Assembly: GCF_032271945.1 (NCBI RefSeq) | Contig: NZ_CP130319.1 | Coordinates: forward strand, 4,793,001-4,857,000 | DNA length: 64,000 bases | DNA from: Paenibacillus sp. MBLB1832 | Lineage (GTDB): Bacteria > Bacillota > Bacilli > Paenibacillales > NBRC-103111 | Direction of reading: 5' to 3' | Part shown: positions 7,495-15,679 of the stretch, one piece after another | Numbering within the stretch: the stretch's first letter is position 1 | How the letters are laid out: each line of letters begins with the position of its first letter | Program-made: the position numbers and the translations under genes | Notes under the pieces: model-generated | What the model was told of the DNA's origin: nothing | Databases searched by the model: none | Seen by the model: the letters and a program-made list of their open reading frames with translations, nothing else

Positions 7495-8037
7495 TTACAA
7501 AAATCTTGTTAATTCTATATTGGAATATGTACTATCAGAATAATCTTTGTCTCCAAATATTCCATTAATCTTGTCAAATCCTAACTTACTCCAAAATCTC
7601 AAGGCAGACCAGTTCTTTAATTCCACATTAATTCTAATTTCTTTATATTCTAGTCTAGTTAATTCAATAATTAATTGACTTATTATTTCTTGTCCATTTC
7701 CTTGATTTTTATAGTTATTTCCCACACACATAAAAGCTAAATATGTAGTGTCATCCAGCGGATATCCGTGATATATACTTAACATTCCAATCAAATTGTT
7801 ACTTGCATCTTTATTGGTTCTTATCGTTTGAATTTTATAATTCTCTTTCTTTCCTCCTGGTGGTAAATCTCCTGTAAAGAAACATTGTTTTAAATATCCT
7901 TTATCAGGTTCACGTCCATCCCAAATTCTTATGTTACTACTTGATTCATAAAGATCTTGTACTTCTTCTATTTCTTGAAGTTTGATGTCTTCAAATATTA
8001 GTCTTTCAGATTTCCAAAAGGTGTTCAAAGCCTTCAT
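7495..8037 (-). CDS. GNAT-family N-acetyltransferase
   Basis: 180 residues. The N-terminal ERLIFEDI and the central fold match RimJ/RimL-like GNAT enzymes. The acetyl-CoA loop is 'VGNNYKNQGNGQEII' near residues 103-117, followed by 'WSALRFWSKLGFDKI' near 143-158, the characteristic asparagine/phenylalanine motif B. It would transfer an acetyl group from acetyl-CoA to an amine, on a protein N-terminus, an antibiotic or a small metabolite; the acceptor is unknown. ATG at 8037 with GGAAGTG upstream. GNAT genes are common integron cargo. Confidence 0.82.
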   Translation of the reverse strand: MKALNTFWKSERLIFEDIKLQEIEEVQDLYESSSNIRIWDGREPDKGYLKQCFFTGDLPPGGKKENYKIQTIRTNKDASNNLIGMLSIYHGYPLDDTTYLAFMCVGNNYKNQGNGQEIISQLIIELTRLEYKEIRINVELKNWSALRFWSKLGFDKINGIFGDKDYSDSTYSNIELTRFL

Positions 8038-8078
8038 AGTATCACTTCCAATTTGATTAATATTTGTTCAGATCTTTC

Positions 8079-8243
8079 TGATAACGTTGTTGTATTCACG
8101 AACCCGAGAGGCTTAAAGGAGCGTAGCGACTGGGTCCGAAGGACTTAGCCTCGCAGGAGTTGTCTGCCTGAATTCGCTTCCTCGAAATTCCTCGGGCAGA
8201 CCAAGGGAGCGTAAGCGACCGCAGCGTGAATACGGTGTTAGGC
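8079..8243 (-). repeat. attC-like recombination site 10
   Basis: Complete repeat with left core TGATAAC and right core GTTAGGC. Flank TTAGGCGA pairs with TCGCCTAA before site 11. The third hairpin is GGGAGCGTAAGCGACC rather than the usual GGGGC form, and the first hairpin carries GTCCGAAGGAC. Confidence 0.9.
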
Positions 8244-8269
8244 GATGGATTAGCCCTCCTGAAATACTT

Positions 8270-8746
8270 TCACATTGATTTAATTCTTAATAACTTTACA
8301 ATTTCATTCTTTCTTTCACGGTTATATTTCATGTTATTATCTTCATTATTGATTCCATTAGTCCAAATAGAGTTTGATAATCCTATTAGATTTGAAGATG
8401 CACTTTGAATATTCTTTCTACTCGGTATTAAGCGCATTATTGAAAACAGTGAATAAAATGGAATTATATTAGAAATACCAATTAATTCGCTTGCTAATTT
8501 TCTGAATGTATTTGAAACTTCATCAAGACGAACAACTAGCTTTTCATTATTCTTATTCTCTTCATTGTATTTAAATAGATTTGAATAAATGTTTGCATAA
8601 TAAATGAGTTGAACTGAAATCTGAGATCGTATCTTTCGAAAGTCTGAAATAGGTTCAATAATATATTTAAGGAGTATTTGACTAAAAAAGAAAACAATTA
8701 CTCCACTAACGACAGTAAGTGAAGAAGTTATTATTGCGGTTTGCAT
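8270..8746 (-). CDS. Membrane-anchored cassette protein, unknown
   Basis: 158 residues from an ATG at 8746; an ATG four codons upstream is also open, but AAAGG then overlaps the start. One long hydrophobic segment lies near the N-terminus (about residues 4-28), followed by a charged, probably helical region (KYNEENKNNEKLVVRLDEV) and a second mildly hydrophobic stretch near residue 100. Topology suggests an N-terminal anchor with a cytoplasmic helical domain. No family recognised. Confidence 0.55.
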   Translation of the reverse strand: MQTAIITSSLTVVSGVIVFFFSQILLKYIIEPISDFRKIRSQISVQLIYYANIYSNLFKYNEENKNNEKLVVRLDEVSNTFRKLASELIGISNIIPFYSLFSIMRLIPSRKNIQSASSNLIGLSNSIWTNGINNEDNNMKYNRERKNEIVKLLRIKSM

Positions 8747-8778
8747 ATGCTTTTTCATCCTTTCTTAGCTAATCTTTC

Positions 8779-8937
8779 GCCTAACGTTGTTGTATTCACG
8801 AACCCGAGAGGCTTAAAGGAGCGTAGCGACTGGGTCGAAGACTTAGCCTCGCAGGGTTGTCTGCCTGAATCACTTCCTTGAAATCCCTCGGGCAGACCAA
8901 GGGGCATCAGCCCCGCAGCTTGAATACGGTGTTATAC
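8779..8937 (-). repeat. attC-like recombination site 11
   Basis: Complete repeat with left core GCCTAAC and right core GTTATAC. Flank TTATACGA pairs with TCGTATAA before site 12. Right arm has GCTTGAATAC. Confidence 0.89.
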
Positions 8938-9396
8938 GATGTTGCGTCCCGAATCCGCCCAAGAAATCGTCACTTCTGTTTTTATCAGTTCTTCAGGTTT
9001 TCCTATGGTTTTCATAGGGTTATGGGTTCATCCGATTTTTTATTTTCCTATCCAGGGGGCGTCTCATGGACTTGAATAACATTTGAATCAAAGGACGGCC
9101 ACGTCTCCTGATTCAAGTATTAGAGTCCTTTCTCTTTCTTGCCCCCTGTCTTTCGGATGAACCCAATCTACCCTATCCCCATTGGAAAATTAAACTGATA
9201 AAACAGAGACGATTTCGGTCTGAAAGCCCCTCCGATCTTATAACAAATTGTCTATTCAAATGAACCTAAGTACACAAAAACGTTGGCAATCTGCCAACCC
9301 TAAGTCAAAGTACGGTTCATTTCATCACTTGACAATTTGGTTCTAAGATCGAGCTTTCAGATGGGCTTTCTTCTTGAATTTACTTCAAGCAATGTC
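8938..9396. other. Gene-less structured cassette, family A copy 1
   Basis: No credible ORF. The body folds into two long imperfect hairpins. The first runs from about 8962 to 9218: AAGAAATCGTC pairs with GACGATTTC, CTGTTTTTATCAG with CTGATAAAACAG, GGGTTCATCCGA with TCGGATGAACCC, and GGGGGC with GCCCCC. The second, about 9220-9375, pairs CTTATAACAAATTGTC with GACAATTTGGTTCTAAG and AAATGAACC with GGTTCATTT. The same conserved blocks recur in a diverged copy at 12225-12730. Candidate structured RNA or folded-DNA element. Confidence 0.7.
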
Positions 9397-9556
9397 GTAT
9401 AACGTTGTTGTATTCACGAACCCGAGAGGCTTAAAGGAGCGTAGCGACTGGGTCGAAGACTTAGCCTCGCAGGAGTTGTCTGCCTGAACCTACTTCCCCG
9501 AAATCCCTCGGGCAGACCAAGGGGCGTAGCCCCGCAGCGTGAATACGGTGTTATAC
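9397..9556 (-). repeat. attC-like recombination site 12
   Basis: Complete repeat close to the consensus, with left core GTATAAC and right core GTTATAC. Flank TTATACGAC pairs with GTCGTATAA before site 13. Confidence 0.9.
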
Positions 9557-9632
9557 GACGTCCTTGCCTTCTTTGAAATACTTGCGAACATCCTTAATAA
9601 GGTTTGAATTAATCTACATCTAGTCTCATTCA

Positions 9633-10043
9633 TTAAAAACTGCAAATTCCCATAAGATGTCCATTAATATCTACAAAGTCCATGCCCTTTAATGATCCAT
9701 AATCATTTATTGGACTAACTTCTACTCCGTTGTCCTTTAGTGTTTGATGTGTATAAATAATATCCTTTGAATAAAAGTTGATGATTGGATGCTTTCGTCC
9801 ATCAAATGTAAAATAAAGTGGGTTTACTTCATCAGCTTGTACCAATGTAATCATGGCTTGTCCAAGTTTTATGTTTCCTTGACCTTCTATAGGATTATTT
9901 AAAGTAACATTTAATGCAGCATATCCTCCATCGTGCCACATAAATTTACATCCAAGTTTATTAACATACCAGTCAATCGATTCCAAAATATTAATAACAG
10001 GTATAAAATTACAATCAATCCTGTTTAAAATATCCAATCTCAT
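9633..10043 (-). CDS. VOC-family (glyoxalase/bleomycin-resistance-like) protein
   Basis: 136 residues. The N-terminal 'CNFIPVINILESIDWYVNKLGC' pattern is the opening beta-alpha unit of VOC proteins. The C-terminal 'GVEVSPINDYGSLKGMDFVDINGHLMGIC' matches the closing strand with an 'F-D--GH' motif where metal or substrate usually binds. The ATG at 10043 follows GGAGG. VOC members isomerise or bind small electrophiles or antibiotics; the substrate here is unknown. This length suggests one VOC module that dimerises. Confidence 0.8.
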   Translation of the reverse strand: MRLDILNRIDCNFIPVINILESIDWYVNKLGCKFMWHDGGYAALNVTLNNPIEGQGNIKLGQAMITLVQADEVNPLYFTFDGRKHPIINFYSKDIIYTHQTLKDNGVEVSPINDYGSLKGMDFVDINGHLMGICSF

Positions 10044-10126
10044 CAATCCTCCAAATAAAATATCATCCTATTATTCTTACAAATGAATACCATTTTGAAT
10101 GTTTGTTTATGGTTTGCATGGATGTC

Positions 10127-10285
10127 GTATAACGTTGTTGTATTCACGAACCCGAGAGGCTTAAAGGAGCGGAGCGACTGGGTCGAAGACTTAGCCTCGC
10201 AGGAGTTGTCTGCCTGAATCACTTCCTCGAAATCCCTCGGGCAGACCAAGGGGCGTAGTCCCGCAGCGTGAATACGGTGTTATCT
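10127..10285 (-). repeat. attC-like recombination site 13
   Basis: Complete repeat with left core GTATAAC and right core GTTATCT. Flank TTATCTGA pairs with TCAGATAA before site 14. Confidence 0.9.
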
Positions 10286-10810
10286 GATACTCCGATGATT
10301 AGCCCTAGCAAGATTTATTGATTTTGGTTTCTCCCCCCGTCCCTCGTTAGCAACTGCTCTCATAGTTTTTCTGAGCTTCTATGATACCAGTGGACGTTTA
10401 GTGACTCTCTCTGCCAACGTTTATTCGTAACGTTCCTCTGCAGCAGCAGTAACGCACAACGAGTTAAAGGTTATAAGTTCTAAAAATACGGCGGACGTGA
10501 ATGATCTTACTTCTCGAGAGTCGTTCGCAACGTTCCGCCGCCGTTGCAGTTACATACGACAAGAAAAAGGATTTAAGTTCTAAATTCGGCGGATGTGAAT
10601 GATCTCATTCCTCGAATGTCAATCGTAACGTTCCAATACAGTTGATGTCATCGCCGTATATATTTATTGGCTTTTCGTTTTTTAGGGGGGAGAAACCTTT
10701 GCATAGCTGAATATATTCAGGTATAAAAAATCAATAAAGCTTGCTCCTGGTTAGAATAATTTATCTAACCTAGGGGCTATACTTCTTTGCAATCACGCTT
10801 CAGGAGTTTC
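10286..10810. other. Gene-less cassette, family B copy 1
   Basis: No credible ORF. The body (about 10303-10745) is bounded by inverted ends: GCAAGATTTATTGATTTT with GGTTTCTCCCCCC on the left, and GGGGGGAGAAACC with AAAAATCAATAAAGCTTGC on the right. Inside, a unit of about 99 bases recurs; CGTAACGTTCC-type blocks start at 10426, 10526 and 10624. Two closely similar copies lie at 16316-16808 and 21500-21992; this copy is the most diverged. Confidence 0.75.
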
Positions 10811-10972
10811 AGATAACGTTGTTGTATTCACGAACCTTCACTGGCTTAAGGGGCGTAAGCCCCGGGTCCGACGGACTTAGCCAGTGCAGGGTTGTCTGCT
10901 GATTCCACTTCCTCGAAATGCCTCTTGCAGACCAAAGGCCGTTAGGCCCGCAGCGTGAATACGGTGTTATCG
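10811..10972 (-). repeat. attC-like recombination site 14
   Basis: Complete repeat with left core AGATAAC and right core GTTATCG. Flank TTATCGGA pairs with TCCGATAA before site 15. The first hairpin has changed on both sides (CACTGGCTTAAG / CTTAGCCAGTG) with pairing kept. Confidence 0.9.
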
Positions 10973-11023
10973 GATGTTCATGCCTTCGAAGAAACACAAT
11001 AAAAAATCTATTCTAGTATTCTT

Positions 11024-11410
11024 CTATTCCTCAACAAATCTTCTATATCTTATTAAAACTAAGTCTTCCTCTTCTTCAAAATCTCTGTAGTGAACCCAGT
11101 ATTCATCATACTCTGTAATTATTTCTGTGTGTCTAATATTAAAATCTTCAATATCTCTGTATAGATAAGTTGTAGGTAGGCAATATAATTCTAGTACTGA
11201 CTTTAAGGTTTCAACTACATTCTTTAGTTTTGGTTTATAAAGATCTATACTAATTAAACTAAAATCCTTAGTGATGGTTGCAATAAATCCACTTTCTGTT
11301 TCTTGATTAAATACTTCAAAGCCTTCAATTGGATTTACATCAAGGTTATTTTCAAAGTTGTTTTTTGAAACGATTTCAATTAATGATTCCAGAGATGGGA
11401 CACTGATCAT
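11024..11410 (-). CDS. Cassette protein of unknown function, 128 aa
   Basis: Soluble, acidic protein with an ATG at 11410 and GGAGCG nine bases upstream. It ends in an acidic/arginine-rich tail (FEEEEDLVLIRYRRFVEE). The alternating pattern of charged and aromatic residues suggests a small alpha/beta fold. No family recognised; the acidic small-protein shape is seen among immunity proteins, but that is only a resemblance. Confidence 0.6.
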   Translation of the reverse strand: MISVPSLESLIEIVSKNNFENNLDVNPIEGFEVFNQETESGFIATITKDFSLISIDLYKPKLKNVVETLKSVLELYCLPTTYLYRDIEDFNIRHTEIITEYDEYWVHYRDFEEEEDLVLIRYRRFVEE

Positions 11411-11467
11411 GGTTTTAACGCTCCAATTGTTTTAATTGTGAACTTAAATAGTTTATGCATGAATTTC

Positions 11468-11628
11468 CGATAACGTTGTTGTATTCACGAACCCGAGAGG
11501 CTTAAAGGAGCGTCAGCGACTGGGTCGAAGACTTAGTCTCGCAGGAGTTGTCTGCCTGAAATCGCTTCCTCGAAATCCCTCTGGCAGACCAAGGGGCGTA
11601 GCCCCACAGCGTGAATACGGTGTTATCT
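11468..11628 (-). repeat. attC-like recombination site 15
   Basis: Complete repeat with left core CGATAAC and right core GTTATCT. The right flank TTATCTGA differs by one base from the complement of TCGGATAA before site 16. Confidence 0.9.
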
Positions 11629-11704
11629 GAAGTTATTGCCATCCTCGAATATTCATTCAATATCTCTTTAACGGTTATTCAAACAAATTTTCCATAATTT
11701 TCTA

Positions 11705-12031
11705 TTACAAAATATCTGGTCCATCCCAAGTAAGTATAAAAATAGTGAAAATTAATAATATTGTTAGAATAAAAGCTACAATAGCACTTAATAACCATAT
11801 TACCTTTCTCTTCACATAGAACATCGTAATTATTTGAATGATTACAGGCAGGATAAAAACATAGATTGAATATTTATTAGGTGGAAATGTATCCAAAGAA
11901 TATAACCCATACGAGAATAAAGTAGTGAATGCTAAAAGTAATATACTTTTAATTATTGTTAGAATCACTTCTTTTTTCGTTCTAGATTTCATCTTCAAAT
12001 TATTCTCACATCCTTTTTTATATTCATTCAT
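11705..12031 (-). CDS. Three-helix membrane protein, cassette gene, unknown
   Basis: 108 residues from an ATG at 12031, with three hydrophobic segments (about residues 24-42, 53-72 and 80-104) and a short basic N-terminus (MNEYKKGCENNLKMKSRTKK). The frame is open further upstream into the next attC, but there is no better ribosome binding site there; an ATG 13 codons downstream is an alternative start. Only about 16 bases separate this start from the cassette end, typical of cassette genes. Confidence 0.55.
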   Translation of the reverse strand: MNEYKKGCENNLKMKSRTKKEVILTIIKSILLLAFTTLFSYGLYSLDTFPPNKYSIYVFILPVIIQIITMFYVKRKVIWLLSAIVAFILTILLIFTIFILTWDGPDIL

Positions 12032-12046
12032 TTTTGCAATAGTTTC

Positions 12047-12224
12047 GGATAACGTTACTGTATTCACGACGCCTCACCGACTTAAGCCCGAAGGGCGGCC
12101 GCGACGCGGTTAGTCGGTGCAGGTGTGTCTGCTGAATATACTTCCTCGAAATTCCTCTTGCAGACCAAGGGCTACTTCCCCGAGTTTCTTTCAGTCAGTC
12201 CGCAGCGTGAATATGATGTTATAC
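12047..12224 (-). repeat. attC-like recombination site 16 (long variant)
   Basis: Left core GGATAAC, right core GTTATAC; 178 bp. The first hairpin is different in sequence (CACCGACTTAAG / TAGTCGGTG, enclosing GCCCGAAGGGC and GGCCGCGACGCGGTT) but still paired. The third hairpin is replaced by CTACTTCCCCGAGTTTC. Flank TTATACG pairs with CGTATAA before site 17. Confidence 0.87.
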
Positions 12225-12730
12225 GTCGTTGCCTCCTCTTCGAATCAGCCCAAGAAATCGTCTTTCATAGTCTTTACCTATCGTCTTTTATAGTTTTTCA
12301 ATAGTCGTTCATATAGGGCTTTAGGGTTCATCCGATTCTTCACTGCTCTAAGCAGTGTGGCGAAAAGCACCTAGAAATACGATTGTAACCAAGGAGGAAA
12401 CTAGCTTCCTACTGGTTTTAAATCGTGTTTCTAGTTTTTTCGCCCTTTAGGTCTTTAATTCGGATGAATCCCTTATAGCCCTTAAAAGAATGTTGAAAAT
12501 TATAGATAGGTAAAGACTTTGACGATTTCGGTCAGGAATCCTTATAGATCATGTAAACAAATTGTCCAGCCAGAATATGAATCTAAGTCCCTCCAAATTG
12601 AGCTCATGCTCAAATTCTTCTACTAGGGAGGGCTCAAGATTCATTCTCTTCTTCGAATTACCTGCTTAGACAATTTATTTTTCATGATCCTGATTCCTGA
12701 TGGGCTTTACTTCTTTGACTAGGCAATGTC
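12225..12730. other. Gene-less structured cassette, family A copy 2
   Basis: No credible ORF. It shares with 8938-9396 the ordered blocks CCCAAGAAATCGTC, GGTTCATCCGATT, CGGATGAA, GACGATTTCGGTC, AACAAATTGTC, GACAATTT and GATGGGCTTT, while the DNA between them differs. The differences keep pairing: here CTAGAAATACGATT pairs with AATCGTGTTTCTAG, and TAGATAGGTAAAGAC pairs with GTCTTTACCTATC. Conserved blocks with changed but paired spacers point to a conserved structure. Confidence 0.7.
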
Positions 12731-12896
12731 GTATAACGTTTATGTATCCACGAACCCGAGAGGCTTAAAGGAGCGGAGCGACTGGGTCCGACAGGACTTG
12801 GCCTCGCAGGGTTGTCTGCCTGAATCCACATCTTCGAAATGCCTCGGGCAGACCAAGGGAGCGCCAGCGACCGCAGCGTTGGATACGTTGTTATAG
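12731..12896 (-). repeat. attC-like recombination site 17 (compensatory arm change)
   Basis: Left core GTATAAC, right core GTTATAG. The left arm is TATGTATCCACG and the right arm CGTTGGATACG, where all other sites have GTATTCACG and CGTGAATAC. Both arms changed at the same place, so pairing is largely kept. Flank TTATAGGA pairs with TCCTATAA before site 18. Confidence 0.9.
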
Positions 12897-12940
12897 GATG
12901 TCAGCGCCTTCTTTGAATTACTAACATATTCAGTTATTAT

Positions 12941-13873
12941 TTATTGTAGTTGTTCAAAATGAGTGCCCCAGATAGTTTCAATATCATTTAGTGCTTTGGA
13001 GTCGTAATATTCAATATCTCCAGTTTCGATTAAATTTGATAGTAAGTAAAGTTTATCATCTTCTTGATTTAGTACTTTAGGCAATTCCAAGGTAAAGTTA
13101 GTTTCTGTTTCCAAGGTTCCCTTTGCAACAAATAAAAAGCTAAGTTTCTCTTTACATTTTAATGCATCAATTGCAATGCTTTTTTTCCCTGAACGGACTG
13201 CCGAAGGGTATATCCATCCATCAAGATTATATACTTGATAATTATAAAAACATTTCCCTATTAAATTTGAGATCTTATACCTATCATTATCATTATCGGG
13301 AACAATAATCGAAAATTCATCAATCAGAAAATTTCCAACCATTTCTTCAACTTTTTTATACCGGGAGTCCATTCCACTACTCGAAGAAATATCGATTAAA
13401 CTAATTGGGTTCTTGACTTTATAAAATAGTAAATAAAACTCCTGACCAACCTTAATTCTCATTTCCCCTAATGTCGTTCCAATATCACCAGCAACATACA
13501 AGACTGGCTCATTAATATCATTTAAACGGCCTCGTCTACTAATATTTTTCGATGGTGGGTACCACAAATCATCATTACATTCTATTGAAGAATCAATTGT
13601 TCTAATTCGATACAAAAGAGAATTTAATGGAATATGATGTGTTGGAACGTTCATAGGCATAAAATATGCCCCATTACCATTGCTATATGATAGTATTCTA
13701 GTTAACTTTGATCTGAGTTCATCATTGGTAATCTTACTATAATCGGTATTCCTTAATTCTTGAATCAATTCATGCTTTTCTTTTAGTTGATGTAGGTAGA
13801 CTGATTGCGAAGGCGGGGTCATATTGATTGTAATCTTGCTTATATTTTTATGAGATTTATTCTTTTTACTCAT
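12941..13873 (-). CDS. RES-domain protein
   Basis: 310 residues. The RES domain covers about residues 85-240: 'LLYRIR' supplies the conserved arginine, 'RGRLNDINEPVLYVAGDIGTTLGEMR' the glutamate region, and 'GWIYPSAVRSGKKSI' the serine region. RES toxins of Xre-RES pairs break down NAD; other RES proteins are stand-alone and of unclear role. No Xre antitoxin is present in this cassette, and the ~80-residue N-terminal extension is longer than in classic toxins, so it is not a standard Xre-RES pair. ATG at 13873 with GGAGGAG eight bases upstream. Confidence 0.78.
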   Translation of the reverse strand: MSKKNKSHKNISKITINMTPPSQSVYLHQLKEKHELIQELRNTDYSKITNDELRSKLTRILSYSNGNGAYFMPMNVPTHHIPLNSLLYRIRTIDSSIECNDDLWYPPSKNISRRGRLNDINEPVLYVAGDIGTTLGEMRIKVGQEFYLLFYKVKNPISLIDISSSSGMDSRYKKVEEMVGNFLIDEFSIIVPDNDNDRYKISNLIGKCFYNYQVYNLDGWIYPSAVRSGKKSIAIDALKCKEKLSFLFVAKGTLETETNFTLELPKVLNQEDDKLYLLSNLIETGDIEYYDSKALNDIETIWGTHFEQLQ

Positions 13874-13929
13874 TCGAACACTCCTCCGATAATCTGAATC
13901 TATTGTATTTTATTTTTAGCGCTGATTTC

Positions 13930-14090
13930 CTATAACGTTGTTGTATTCACGAGCCCGAGAGGCTTAAAGGAGCGTTAGCGACTGGGTCGAAGACTTAGCC
14001 TCGCAGGGTTGTCTGCCTGATACGACTTCCTCGAAATCCCTCGGGCAGATCAAGGGGCGTAAGCCCCGCAGCGTGAATACGGTGTTATAC
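13930..14090 (-). repeat. attC-like recombination site 18
   Basis: Complete repeat with left core CTATAAC and right core GTTATAC. Flank TTATACGA pairs with TCGTATAA before site 19. Confidence 0.9.
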
Positions 14091-14114
14091 GATGGAACCT
14101 CTTCATTGAACTAC

Positions 14115-14717
14115 CTACAAACTGTTACTTAGTATTATTGGTTCTACTACCTCAGTCCATTTATGATCATTATCTGCAAGTAAAGTTTTCCATCCGAGAT
14201 TTATTACTGGTTTGAAATTTTTTTCTTGGTCATCAATGTAAAGAATCCACTGATTTAATTCGTAATTTTCAATATTCCTTTCAACAAGTTTGTAAATTTC
14301 AAGTTCAGGTTTTCTTAACCCAACTTGATTTGATATTGTAATGCTCTTAACAAATGGTTCTATTCTAGATAAAGTTGATTCAAGCCATTCCTTACAGTGA
14401 TTACTTAAAATATGAATATCAGCAATACGACTCCAACTTGCCAAATAGTCCATCGCAGGAAGTGGCTCCAACGATTCAATTAACATCCCTCGTGCTTCTT
14501 CTATATTTATTCGATCTATTCGATTACTCAACCAAGTCCAAAATTGATCTTCTCTAATCTTCCCAGTCCAAAGATCCTTTCGAATTGTATCAAATTGTTC
14601 TCTTAGATCTTGAAATGAAATGTCATTACTTTGGGACAATCTACGCCAAAAACTTGATGAGAAATTGCTTACTAACACACCAGCTAGGTCTAATACAAGC
14701 TGAGGTTTTGAATTCAT
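14115..14717 (-). CDS. HAD-superfamily hydrolase-like protein
   Basis: 200 residues. Motif I is LVLDLAGVLV near residue 8-17, where the second aspartate of the usual D-x-D is replaced by alanine (D-L-A-G). Motif II is ILSNH near residue 103, motif III is GLRKPELEIY near 134-143, and motif IV is YIDDQEKN near 160. The layout matches haloacid-dehalogenase/epoxide-hydrolase N-terminal-type phosphatases. Loss of the second aspartate, the general acid, may mean altered or absent phosphatase activity. ATG at 14717 with AGGAG upstream. Confidence 0.78.
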   Translation of the reverse strand: MNSKPQLVLDLAGVLVSNFSSSFWRRLSQSNDISFQDLREQFDTIRKDLWTGKIREDQFWTWLSNRIDRINIEEARGMLIESLEPLPAMDYLASWSRIADIHILSNHCKEWLESTLSRIEPFVKSITISNQVGLRKPELEIYKLVERNIENYELNQWILYIDDQEKNFKPVINLGWKTLLADNDHKWTEVVEPIILSNSL

Positions 14718-14759
14718 CTTCTAGTCTCCTAATCTTATTAATGAATTTCAGGTTCTGTC

Positions 14760-14898
14760 GTATAACGTTGTTGTATTCACGAACCCGAGAGGCTTAAGGC
14801 GCGGCAGCGCCGGGTCGAAGACTTAGCCTCTCAGGGTTGTCTGCCCGAATGGGCAGACCGAGGGGCATCAGCCCCGCAGTGTGAATACGGTGTTAGAA
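14760..14898 (-). repeat. attC-like recombination site 19 (short variant)
   Basis: 139 bp, about 20 shorter than the rest, because the second hairpin has lost its loop: GTCTGCCC-GAAT-GGGCAGAC replaces the usual long loop. Cores are GTATAAC and GTTAGAA. Flank TTAGAAGA pairs with TCTTCTAA before site 20. Confidence 0.89.
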
Positions 14899-15126
14899 GA
14901 TGTTGGCGCCTTCACTGAATTACTATCAAATGTATCTATCTCTCATCTTTCATAATTTTTTCGGTTTTTTTCCTATATCCGACTATGATCGCACTTCTGT
15001 CTAACCCAAGAGAGAAAAATCTTCATAGTCACTTAGCAGTTAACCTATCCAAGTTTCGCAACGGTTCGAAAAGCAGTCTTGTCCTCGTCATTTTGGTTTT
15101 TAAAAGTCACTTTACGTTTTTTGCAA

Positions 15127-15369
15127 CTAGGCCTTCTTCGGAAAGCCATATACTAATAGTACAAATCCAACAAAGAAAAGGAACCATACATAAAAATTAT
15201 CAAAGAAACCAGGGTAATTCGGTGAATTATCGACACCTGTCCCATGTGAAGCATACGCTGCTACAATTATCGAAGAAGAAATTCTTGCCGAAATTCTCTC
15301 GATTGTGTAAAATAGCCCGCTAATGATAATTAATATTGTACCTAAACTCTTATAGAAGTTATTTCCCAT
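15127..15369 (-). CDS. Small membrane protein, cassette gene, unknown
   Basis: 80 residues from an ATG at 15369, with GGAGGGTGA seven bases upstream. Two hydrophobic segments (about residues 9-22 and 58-76) flank an exposed stretch with HGTGVDNSPNYPG. Between its stop and attC 19 lie about 230 bases without a gene, containing a degenerate relative of the direct repeats at 5500-5740. Confidence 0.58.
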   Translation of the reverse strand: MGNNFYKSLGTILIIISGLFYTIERISARISSSIIVAAYASHGTGVDNSPNYPGFFDNFYVWFLFFVGFVLLVYGFPKKA

Positions 15370-15476
15370 CGAAATATCACCCTCCAATTAGTCTCTTTAA
15401 AATTCAGCTTAAAGTTTCGATTATTACTTCAATCGCTTGTTTTAATATTTTTTATTACTGGTGTTTCGCCAATTTC

Positions 15477-15637
15477 TTCTAACGTTGTTGTATTCACGAA
15501 CCCGAGAGGCTTAAAGGAGCGAATGCGACTGGGTCGAAGACTTAGCCTCGCAGGGTTGTCTGCCTGATTCCACTTCTTCGAAATCCCTCGGGCAGACCAA
15601 GGGGCGTCAGCCCCGTAGCGTGAATATGGTGTTATCA
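15477..15637 (-). repeat. attC-like recombination site 20
   Basis: Complete repeat with left core TTCTAAC and right core GTTATCA. Flank TTATCAGA pairs with TCTGATAA before site 21. Confidence 0.9.
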
Positions 15638-15679
15638 GATGCCGGTGTCTTCTTCGAATATGCTTACATATCTTGTTTG

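Noticed and set aside
8938-9396. Group IIC-attC intron
   Set aside because: These introns insert at attC, but no reverse transcriptase ORF is present and I could not find a recognisable domain V. The element also occupies the whole cassette body instead of interrupting the attC.
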